Below are positions 1 to 13,000 of a stretch of DNA of 64,000 nt, piece after piece. The notes beneath the pieces were generated by a model. It was not told the DNA's origin, made no database searches, and saw only the letters and a program-made list of their open reading frames with translations. Position 1 is the stretch's first letter; each line of letters begins with the position of its first letter. The stretch lies in NCBI RefSeq assembly GCF_907164915.1, contig NC_061869.1, positions 17,461,125-17,525,124 on the forward strand. Direction: 5' to 3'. The position numbers and the translations under genes are program-made. The DNA comes from Impatiens glandulifera. Taxonomy: Eukaryota > Streptophyta > Magnoliopsida > Ericales > Balsaminaceae.

Positions 1-13
1 GTGAGGGAATTTA

Positions 14-162
14 GTGAGGGAATTTGGTGAGGGAATGACTTGGCATCATCTTCATTGGTTGGAAAATGTAAAAGTGGGAGGAAAGAGAAAAAAAAGAAAA
101 ATTATTTGATTTTTTCAGCGAATAAGATTATGCCAAGTCATTCCCTCACCAAATTCCCTCAC
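14..162. mobile_element. Small hairpin MITE-like element
   Basis: A 33-bp perfect inverted repeat: the left arm at 14-46 begins GTGAGGGAATTTGGTG and the right arm at 130-162 is its reverse complement. The arms enclose about 83 bp of A-rich DNA with no coding content. The GTGAGGGAAT word is also repeated directly in the left arm from position 1, so the true left end may lie outside the window. The size and lack of an ORF fit a non-autonomous DNA element. The superfamily is not assignable because no target duplication is visible. Confidence 0.65.
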
Positions 163-171
163 CTAATCATT

Positions 172-1012
<841 letters not shown>

Positions 1013-4000
1013 ATGGTTAGTTTCTGCTGTATTTCAATTAATAAGAAGTTCCTGCGGACTAAATTTAATTTTTATGAGAATTTTGGTTCATCTCTCCATA
1101 TTAGGTTGTTTATTTCATCTGTATTATTGACAAAAACGGATAGATTTTTAGAAGTATGGCAGTAGAAACTTCAAATTCGGAATTTCCACTGAGTTGACAA
1201 TATTCACCTTTCGTTTTCTTCCTCCATGAAGCCAATTTTTACATATCCATTTATACATAAACAGAAGCTGTATATTATATTCATGTTAGAAAATTATATT
1301 GATTAAAGGTTAATGGTGTATTAATGATTCTTCCATGTGCAGAGTCCCGCAATTAACTTAGTAGTTGGATCTCATGTGTGGGTGGAGGATCCTGAAGTTG
1401 CTTGGATAGATGGGGAAGTTATAGAAGTAAAAGGGGAAGAAATAAAAGTAAACTGTTCGTCGGGAAAGGAGGTGAGCATTAGGAATTATATCAGTGCTCT
1501 TTGTGACCACATGATTTCTGGAAGAGAAAACATTAGTTCTAGTATATCTTTTGTTATGACTTTGTTCTCATTTTTTCAGAACATAGTTTTATTAAAAGAA
1601 CTCAAGTAGACGTCATATAAAGAAAAGAAGAAGCTAAAATCATATTGATTCAAACAGAAGAAAGTATCTAAAGAAAACTCATCATGGCACAACTCGATAT
1701 CTTCCTTTTGGGTTGTGTCACTCTGAACAGGAAAAAACATGTTTTATTCTTTGCTTTCATTCCATCCACATGATCACATTTGGAATCATATGCCAATTCT
1801 TCTAGGAAAAAAAAACTGGTTTAGAACACAATTATTCAATATTTAGTGAATCATTTCAATATCTAATTCTTATGGAAAATATCCATGAAGATCATCTCCA
1901 AAATTCTTAAACATGGTAGTTAGATTACATGTTTGCATGCTTACAGTTTTAATCATGCATTATCATGTTATGCTCAGATCTTACTAATTATCCTATGAAC
2001 TTTTGAAATTTAGGTTGTTAGTAATGCATCTAATGTCCATCCAAAAGACGTTGAAGCTCCTTCCAGTGGTGTGGATGATATGACAAAGCTAGCTTATCTG
2101 CACGAACCAGGGGTTCTTCAGAATTTAAGATCTCGATATGACTTGAATGAAATTTATGTAAGGTTTTACATCATTAGGTATCTGCATTTGCTTCCTTTCC
2201 TAATTATTACAGAAATTTGAATTGTGAGGACATTCCGAAAAGAAAGCAACCCAAATAGGGTAGATCAAGTGATAAAAGTCTTGAACTAAGAGGCTAAAGA
2301 CTTGTGTTCAATCCCCACTGATAGCACCTTAATTGAAGTTGGGATCATGGCGGCGGGATGTTGAACTAGATTCCACCACCTTGATCTAAAAAAAAACAAG
2401 ATGAAAGCATTAAGTTGCATGATATGTTACATTTATGGTGGCAGGCGGCTAAAACGTTAATATCTTTGTAGAAGAGTCTGTTTTGTTTGTCTAGACTTTG
2501 AAGCTAACCTGTAAAAATGGTCTTTCCAGACATATACAGGTAGCATACTGATAGCTATCAACCCCTTCCAGAGGCTCCCTCATCTGTATGCTGATGATAT
2601 CATGGAACGATATAAAGGTGCAGCAATAGGCGACCTGAATCCTCATCCTTTTGCCATTGCAGATGCCGCATATAGGTTACTATACTATAATCTTCTCATA
2701 GATTTAGGCACATTGTTATTCTCATGGAAGTTATAAAGGAAATGTGTAAATAATGCAGGAAGATGATTAATGAGGGAGTCAGCCAATCAATTTTGGTCAG
2801 CGGAGAAAGTGGCGCTGGCAAAACAGAAAGTACAAAAAGTCTCATGCAATATCTTGCTTTTATGGGGGGAGAAATAAATCAGATAAAAGGACAGTGGAGC
2901 AGCAAGTCTTAGAGGTTCGAGCATTGTAAAACTTGTTTCATATACTGATAATGATAGTGTTCAAGGTTTAGTATAACATATGAGCCTATTAAGAAGACTA
3001 AGTATTTTGTCATCATTTATCACTATCACAATCACATTGAAATTTTTGTTAAAGTAAAAATTGAAAGTAATTTTAATTTTTCGTTTGGCATAAGGTTTTT
3101 TCTTATGGATCATGATCCAGATTATAGTGTGAGCTTTTGTTTCATTTGGTACAACATGAACAAATTATTTTCTAGATGATCATGAATTTTGACAAACATA
3201 ACAATTGTTGATTTTTTGTAGGATCATAATCAACATGAAGTTTTAATAACAAAACAACCCATATAGTATTTTTTTTCTTATTTATCCATCATTCTTATTT
3301 GTTTGGCAGTCAAATCCTGTTTTAGAAGCATTTGGCAATGCCAAGACAGTCAGGAACAATAATTCAAGGTACAAAGTAGATACTGCGAAACATCTTTCTT
3401 TTGGATGATGTTCAACGTTTCTTTGATCTCAAATGTTTCCTAATGCATTCCATGGTAATCCTAATATACATTTCAGTCGCTTTGGTAAGTTTGTGGAGTT
3501 ACAGTTTGATCAGAAGGGAAGAATTTCAGGAGCTGCTATACGGACTTATCTACTTGAACGGTCCCGGGTTTGTCAAGTTTCTGACCCGGAGAGAAACTAT
3601 CACTGTTTTTATATGCTTTGTGCTGCGCCACCTGAGGTAATGTCCTTTCGTCACATGGAATTTTCTATATGATGATTTTTTTTACAGTAGTAGGATCCAC
3701 TAGGACTTTAGCCTTGTTGCTTTTGTGGTCTTTTGTTGTTGTGTTTATTTTTTGTTTCCCTATTCTGTTCATGTCGTTTCTCACACGGTTTCTTCAATGC
3801 AATGACCTGTTCCAAAAACAAACACAAGAAGGTAACTAGTAGTAGCATAAGGATAGTGTGGAGATATCAAGTTTCGCTCATTCCAATCAACACATTTCCC
3901 TTTCCAAAAGACATTAACTCTAAGTGGTTGGAGTTGTTTGTCTTCCTAAAAAAGCTCAAATTTTAGGTTTCTATCCCATTATCTATCGCTGCCTCCGCCA

Positions 4001-7000
4001 ACGCCTGTGTTTTTATTGAAGGAGAGTTCCAATCTTATCATTTCTACTCATCAAATTTGTCTATTCTAGTTTTTTTTCATCCTTGATAAAACCAAACAGA
4101 TGGTCTGTTTTCATGTTTCATATTTTGCCAAAAAAAATAGAGTAATAATTGAGAACGGGAAATTGGTGTCATGAATGGTGTCGGAATGATGTGTCAATAC
4201 GTGATTTAACTTAAATCTAATAGGAGAGATAACTTTTATTTTCCAAGTCCAATCATGTGCTGGTACATCATTCATGACACCAAATTCTTGATCTCTATCA
4301 TTACTCATATTAGTGAGTCTTTCTTAAGAAGGCAAGACATACTTTAGAAATATATTGGCTAGTTTACTGATTCAACAACTTTTGACCTTTACCTGTTTTT
4401 ATTACTTAGTCTTCTTTTTTTGAGACCATTATTTATTCTTTGAAGGAGGCAAACCATTTATTAAATACTATACAATGTGAAAGATTCACTATGTTAATTT
4501 CCTTTTGTGAAACTAAATGGAAAGAAATTAACTTCCTCTTTTCCTTAATTATCTTATTCTTATATTTTTCCCATAATTGGAGTAGGTTGTTGAGAAATAC
4601 AAACTGGGAGACCCAAGAATATTTCATTATCTGAACCAATCAAGTTTCTTTGAGTTGGCTGGGATGGATGAATCCAAAGAGTATCTTGAAACAAGGAGGG
4701 CAATGGGCATTGTTGGGATCAACTCAGAGGAACAGGTATTGAATCTGACTCCTACTTTATTGAGTATCTTGAGACTTGAATTCATGTTCTCTTAAAATGT
4801 GGTAAAACTATTTCTCTTACAGGATGCCATTTTTCGAGTAGTTGCTGCCATTCTCCACTTAGGCAATATTGAATTTGCAAAAGGAAGTGATATAGATTCA
4901 TCTGAGCCAAAGGATGATAAATCTCAATCTCATCTGAGAACTGCTGCCCAACTATTTTTGTAAAGACCACTTTCCCCCTTTTAAATGTATTATGTTTAGT
5001 TTCTAATTCGATGAAGTTCTGAAATGGTCACTTGTGTTGTCTAGGTGTGATGAGAAGGCTCTTGAAGATTCCTTGTGCAAACGCGTGATGGTGACTCGTG
5101 ATGAAACCATAACTAAATGCCTTGACCCAGATTCTGCAGCTCTCAGTAGGGATGCTTTAGCCAAAACAGTGTACTCGAGATTATTTGATTGGTATGTCAA
5201 TTTGAAAATTCAAATTCATCCTCACTCATGACTAAGACAGTTGCTAAGAATCTCTTTCCTTTGTGAGCACAGGCTGGTCAACAAAATAAATAATTCAATT
5301 GGACAAGATGCTGATTCAAAAACCTTAATTGGTGTTCTCGATATTTATGGCTTTGAGAGTTTCAAGACAAACAGGTGCTTAAGCGGTACGCTTTTGATTT
5401 CATCATTACAGAGGTTGATTTCTTGTAGCATGAAGACTTCTTCCCAATTCATTATGCATAATAAAATTAAAATAATAATATAGTATTTTGTTAAGTTGTT
5501 CCATGTATCTCTTCCTGATGGAATTAGATATATAGATGGAAAACAAAACACCATCTCTGCATGCTGACTTTTTCATTCCATCTGACTTTACTGTTATTGG
5601 TTCTATGGTATGGGCTGATTGTTTCTGAATACATGTGCTATCTAATCTAAAGAACAAACTATATATTTACTTGCCGACTAATTTTGTTGACAGTTTTGAG
5701 CAGTTCTGCATTAATTTAACTAACGAGAAACTTCAACAACATTTTAATCAGGTAATTAAGTGAAATATTCCCGTTGCTCCTTTCCTGTCGCCTTTTTTAG
5801 TTAGGGATATTTTTTGTGTGCATAACTTAGAATACCCCCACGTTAAAATTATGGCAGCATGTTTTTAAGATGGAGCAAGAAGAATATACAAAAGAGGAAA
5901 TTGACTGGAGCTATATAGAATTCGTTGACAATCAAGATATTCTTGATCTCATCGAAAAGGTTTCTCTATACTGTCCTAAAGATTTTTATAGCTTACTTTC
6001 TAACCCCCACACACATCAAAGTATATCTGTGGTTAACTTGGTTACCTTTTTATTAGAAACCTGGAGGTATAATTGCACTTCTTGATGAGGCCTGGTACGT
6101 ATTTGACTACCAAAGTAGCTCTTTGTAGCAACATATCTGTAATAAGTTATGATTGAAGAGAAAAAAATACACATCTGCATACTACTTTTCCTCTTTGCAG
6201 TATGTTTCCAAGATCGACACATGAAACTTTTGCCCAAAAGCTGTACCAAACATTCAAAGATCACAAAAGGTTCTCCAAACCAAAATTATCACGCACTGAC
6301 TTTACCATCATTCACTATGCTGGTGAAGTAAGTTTCCTTGGTACACCAACTTGAGATGGCAGTAAAAATCATTACATTATGTTTACCTGGTAACAACTCT
6401 CTTGTTGCAGGTTTCTTATCAAACTGAACTCTTTCTGGACAAGAATAAAGATTATGTTGTTGCAGAGCATCAAGCACTGTTGAATGCTTCATCGTGCTCT
6501 TTTGTCTCAAGCTTATTTCCACCTCTACCAGAGGATACCTCTAAAACATCCAAATTTTCATCAATAGGAACCCGTTTTAAGGTCTACTTTTTTTTCTATT
6601 GAACTTGGTTCCATTAACTGCTACAGATTGTTCTTACTTTGGTGTTATCATAATAGCAACAATTGGTATCTTTGCTTGAAACGCTGGGTGCAACAGAGCC
6701 ACACTATATTCGTTGTGTGAAGCCAAATAACCTTCTGAAACCTTTTATCTTTGAGAACTCCAATGTGCTACAGCAACTTAGATGTGGGGTAGGTTCATAA
6801 GTTTCTTGTGCTGCATCATCAGTACCATGCAGCATCCTCAGTTTATTGGTGTCATGATATTTTTCTTATTATAGGGTGTTATGGAGGCAATCAGGATCAG
6901 TTGTGCTGGGTATCCAACTAGAAGAACATTTAACGAATTTGTCTCTCGTTTTTCTACTCTTGCACCCAATCTTTTGAAAGAAAGGTAATTAGAAAGTGAA

Positions 7001-10000
7001 AAATATTCTGAATATTGGTTAGGAGTCCATTCTGATCCCTAAAAGTTAATTTCTCTTGGAATCATGTACTCTTTAAATTTCTCTTGACATTACATATGTT
7101 TTTGATAGTTCTGATGAAGTTGCCATTTCAAAGATGCTACTGGAGAAGGCGGACCTTCAAGGTTATCAGGTATACCTGTTACCTTGTACTTTCTTCAACA
7201 TTGTCATGGCATCTTTATCTATTTAACTAACCCTTGGATGGAATTTTTAATAGTTTCTCTCTTTGTGCATATGAAGTTATTTTTATTCTTTGTAGACTAA
7301 CCATCTCTGTTATAGTTTTAAAAAAATCTCTATTATAGTTACCACTCACTTGTATTCTTATTTCTTTTTACTTTGCAATCTCATTTTTGTCCAAAATTCC
7401 AAATATAGTCAAATGTATCCCCATAACAAACATACTAGTAACAAGAGTACATCTCAAGGGCATCGTGTTCAATAATTATAGATCTTGTTAAAAGAAGATA
7501 ATACATATTGATACAATAATATCCATATTTAAGTCACATGTTTTCCCCATTGATGATCCTTTTGATGTTCCTGATATTCATTTTATCAATAAGAAGTTAT
7601 TCTTGTAATGTTCTTATCCTTTGATATTCATTTTTTATCCTTTTATTGTTCCAAAGACATGGTTATTTTAGATTGTTAATAGAAGGATAAAAAATTACAT
7701 TATGCCAATAATATGTTACAGATAGGTAAGACAAAGGTGTTTCTCAGAGCGGGTCAGATGGCTGAACTAGATGCTCGAAGGACACAGGTACTTGGAAGAT
7801 CTGCATCCCTCATCCAGAAAAGAGTTAAATCATACTATGCTCGCAAAAGGTACATTGCCTTGCAAAATTCTTCCATACAAGTCCAGGCTTTCTGCAGAGG
7901 TAATAAATGAATTCATCCAGCACATTGCTTATTGTGAACATGAGACCTTTCATCCTCGCAGTGAACTCCAACTGAAATCCTCTTCATTGTTTTCTGGAGC
8001 TGAGATCAGGTTATATTGCACGCTGCCAATATGAGCACATGAGGAGGAATGCTGCCAGTGTGATAGTCCAGAAATATGGTCGTACATATCTTTCTAAAAG
8101 TGCTTATTCTCTGTTGTCCACTTCTTCAATCACTATCCAAGCTGCTTTACGTTCTATGGCTGCTCGTAATGAGCTCTGTTTCAGAAAGAAAACAAAAGCT
8201 GCTATTGTTATTCAGGTGAAGTTGGAACTTTTGCGTTGCCTTATTATTATTATTTTCTTTTCGGGATAAAGGAAATTCCTTTTATTAATAAAACATTCCA
8301 AAGTTTGAAGTGTTTTTGAGTGAATTAGCAGACTAAGTCCTCAATCTTAAAAACAATTACACACCTTTCCAAAGAAAAAATAAATAAACTTGTTGATTCC
8401 CAATTCCATGCATAAAAGCCAATTTTTTCAAGGAATTCTGAAATTTTTCTTATACCTGAAAAGCATTATCTTACATCTGCATATCACCATAGTAATTAAA
8501 CAGTGTATGATTTTTCTGTTTAAGGGTCACTTTAGTATATTTTTTTTGTAGAACTTTGAAGAGAAAGAAGATTTCTTCATATAATTTGATTGATGAATTA
8601 TTACAATGAGAGTATAATCAATATATAGGTAATACTAGAAGAAACTAATTAAGTGAAAAAATAACTTAGATAAACATAAATGACCCTTTCTTGAGAAGAC
8701 AAATCACCCCAACCACTTTGAGTAAGCATCTCTTGAACAGACAAAGGTTGGCCTTGGAAAGGATCTCAATGGACATAGGTTGATATCTCCACATGTTTGA
8801 TGTCGAAGTTTGAGTGAATTGCTTAGATGCCTGTTTTTTCCCAATAAAAAATCATACAATAAAAATAAAATCATGATTTGTGCTTATATTCTAAATTCCT
8901 CTCAAGTTTGTTGTCTTAATATATATATATAATACTAAACAAATCTTGAGTAGATATTATGTCATAGCCTTTTCCATTGATATCTATAAACTTTGTCATT
9001 GATATTTTTGTTGTACATTTTAAATTGTGACATTTGATACAGAGTCAAGGCCGAAAACGCATAACACGTCTTCAGTATTTGAGGATCACAGAATCCGCAA
9101 TTGCTACTCAATGTGCTGTGAGATGCGACATGGCAAAGAAAGAGCTACAGAAATTTAAAATGGTGAAATTTTGGAGTCCTTTTCGTAATCTGCCTTTCAT
9201 TTTTGGGATGACTATGAGGTTTTGAAATAGTAATTCTATGAAACAAGTAAAAAAAACATGTTTTTTCTTTTCCCTGATCAGTTGCAGTCAAAACTAGTTC
9301 CCTCTTCTAGAATATTATTAGTATTGAAAGTGCTTAAGTTTAATATGTCTATTTTGATGATCATACTACTCAAAATTTGTTAGTTTTTTTCCTTATCCTA
9401 TATGTTTTCCCCTCTGTGTGATGTCAACAGGCAGCTAAGGAGACCGGTGCTCTCAAAGCTGCAAAAGAAATGTTGGAGAAACAAATTGAAGAATTGGATG
9501 AGCAACTTAAGCTAGAGAAACTCTCGAGGGTAAACTTCACATTCAGTTACTTTTAGGTTCTTCAAATGGATATATAGTTTATTTTTCAGTTTCAACAAAA
9601 TATACTTACTATTTTTCCAGAATAACATAAAAATAAAAAAAACATATTTTTCATCAATAGTTAACAAAAAAGATTAATTCATTTGGTTGATCTGATCGGA
9701 CCCCAGCCACCCACCTCCCACGGCTACAGCCAGCACCAGGAGCCAAAAGGTAACCAAAGCCCTCCCATAACCGGAAGAGGAAGTGAGACCACTATCTGAC
9801 ACAAATCAACAGCTGTTAATGATAATTCTCCAATTGTAGTTAATAAAGTTTTGTTATAATTACAACCAGATAAAATATTGATTGTGCATGTTCTAGTTTC
9901 CAATTGTTTTATGACATTCTTGCATATAAAGATGAGTCTGCTGGATTTATAAGAGGGTGAAATGTAGATTGAGTTTTTTTTTTCTGCATTTAACCCCCAC

Positions 10001-13000
10001 CCCTAATGGTATTGAGAAGGAAAATTTCACAATTATATATCTTCATTTTTCATAGGCCGAAATGGAAGAAGCTAAAAGAAAAGAAAATTCTACATTGCAA
10101 TTAGAATTGCAAGAGACACGAAATCAACTTGAAGAAACTAAAGAGTCTGCAAAGATAGCAGCTGAGAAAATTCCAGTCATGCAGGAATTAACATTGATTG
10201 ATCATGAAATGATAGATAGGCTTACTGCTGAAAATGAGAAACTCCAGGTGAGGCTCCTAGAAAACTCGATCCATCTGCAGACAAGGTGTGTTTGATAAAA
10301 CTGAAATAAGTGTTGAATGCCAAATTGGATATTTTAAAGATAACTATCTATTAATTTATAGACAGTTATTAATGAGATAATTAACCTTTTTTACATTCAA
10401 ATATATTGGTAATTTCCTTCATTAACTTTGTTAATGCGTCAATAGATAATGTTCTATACAAAGATGTAACTCCTTTGAATGTTAGTTTACATTTTAACAT
10501 GTATCATTTCTTCCTGGAGATTATTATTAACCAAAATATTTGTTTCCCTAAAATTTTAATGTTTCTTTGTAGGATTTAGTGAATAGTTTTGAGAGAAAAA
10601 TGGAAAATTCAGAAGATAAAGGTGAACATGCTGAGATGGTTTCAGTCACAGGGCAAGTTTCAGTTCGTGATAATGAAATGATAAATAAACTCAAGGCTGA
10701 AAATGAGATGCTCAAGGTTAGTTTACGCTACCACCCTACATTTGCGAATATAAATTCATGTTATTTATTGCATCAAGAATTTACAAATAATAGTGTCCAA
10801 GGCCTTGTTTAATGTGGGTTTAATTGTGATTATTTCTAAATAACCCACTATTTAATCTACCGTCACATCATTCAAATTATTAATCAAAATATTAAAATAC
10901 CTTCTATTTCATCATATCATTAATCCAAAATTTTGTGGAGTGATAAATTCATTTTATTGCGAAAGTTATGGACTAAAAAAGATGGTGAAAACAATACAAA
11001 ACAAAGTTATGAACTGAGTGATCATAAACTAAAGTCTGAAACTACCAAATTACAAACAACCATCAATCAATGAAATGCAAAACTCAAAGTGAGCCAAACT
11101 AAAAAAAATATGCTACAAACTAAACAGAACATGTGTTGAGATTAAGATCAACACAAATATCAAAGCCATGATCTTCTGGAAAGTGACTCATTGAACCACT
11201 CCCCGACTCTCGTAATTAACGTCGCTATGGAGCTTGAACATCTTTCTTTGATGTTGTGATTTTTTTTTTTGTCTTTTCTCATTTCTTCTCGACAATTCTC
11301 ACAACATCTTCAAACTCCTTGTCCTCACCCAAGTCAAGACCAAACGTGTTCTTGGGCTCGTGAGCGGCATGTCTAGAATTTTTTTTATTCATACCCCTAG
11401 TGTCTTTGTACTCAAATAATCCCAAATAACTTAAAATTTTTATAAGGTACATCAAATGGGGTTATTTGAAATTTGGTTATTCAAATAAACCCGATCAAAC
11501 AAGGCCCAAGTCATTTTGTTCACCTTTTGATGCAAACTGTGAATCTTCTTCACCAGTCTTGTTTCTGTTCCAATTCTTCACATTTCATAAAGATAATGTT
11601 CTATACACATACAGGGATATCATATATGAATCTCTTGTGCATGTGTACTTTTATACTTGTTGCGATCTGCGTCTACTTCCGTGATAATTCATGAAAAAAC
11701 TTATCTTTGTTATTAGAAAAAAAAAAGAGAAGAAATTCATGTTTCCTTGTAGGCTTCGGTACATAGCTTAGAGAAAAGGATAGAGGAAGCAGAAAAGAAA
11801 TATGGATGCACTGAGCGAAATCCGGACATGGAGGAAGGTCAAGTGATTGATCATGAAATGATAACTAAACTTAAGGATGAAAATGAGAAACTCAAGGTAA
11901 GGCTCAATAACTTAGGAACACAATGAGCATATTTGAAAACTAGTATTTTATCACAATTACAATCTCATTTGAAAATTGTCCAAGTTTGTGATTTTTTTAT
12001 TATATGAATTTTTCTTTTATTTTTTGAGAAAATGTTATATTTGCTCATCAAGCAAAGCCATCTGTGCCTCTGTTTGGTAATGATTTAACTAAATGAAAAT
12101 CTTACAACATCTTGTACTTCTTTCTAGGCTTTGATTAGTAGTTTACAGAAAAATGATGGTGGAATGGAAAGAAAACATGAAGTTACTCCGGTAATGCAGG
12201 AAGTTCCAGAGGTTGAGCATGAAATGATAAGTAAACTGATTGCTGACAATGAGCAGCTTAAGGTAAGGTGCTTCAGCCATGTTCATTTCATACAAGGATT
12301 TTATCTTAAACCATCTTTTTATTGAGTAAGAAGAAGTATCTCTTATTTAAAACAGATTTAGTAGCATTCTCGAGGATAGTATTTTATTAGGAAAGAGATA
12401 TCCCTGTATATCTTTTTTACAAAATTTTACCATTACCATCACTGGATCGTTATCTCTTTTTTCTTGTGTTTTTTCAACATCTCACGTACAGGATGTACCT
12501 GTCGGTGATAACAAAATGATAAATTCGCTCATGGCTGAAAATCAGAAGCTCAAGGTAGGAACTTGATTACCTCCCTGTCCATGATACAGAGATTCATATT
12601 TTCAAAAAGAAATTCTATTGAAGCATAAAAAACTTACCAGATTATTATTGGATTTGTGAAGTTAGTTGGTGGATTCTTGCAAATTAGTAACTTTACTTTT
12701 TTCTCAAAGAATGCTTTTCTGAACTTAAATTAGCAACATTTTTTGACACTGATGTTTTATGTAGGGATGTGATATCTTCCACACACACACACAAACACAC
12801 ATATATATAGAAATGTGATGTTCATATCCTTGTATCGTCCATTTATACTCTGAGCTCTGTCAAATTTAGGTCTACTTCAGTGATGATTTATTCCCCAAAA
12901 TTATTCTTTTTTTCTTTTAATTTTTCGGCTTCTTTGTAGGTTTTGATCAGTAGTTTAGAGAAAAAGATTAATGAAACAGAAACGCTTAGTGAAGAGAGGT

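Noticed and set aside
2225..2400. SINE-like segment in a myosin intron (GTGTTCAATCCCC resembles a box B)
   Set aside because: No convincing box A, poly-A tail or target duplication; a single weak motif is not enough. A similar weak stretch near 46360-46430 was also set aside.
9690..9800. GC-rich patch in a myosin intron considered as a missed exon
   Set aside because: No frame continues the coiled coil, flanking exons already join in phase, and no matching splice sites were found.
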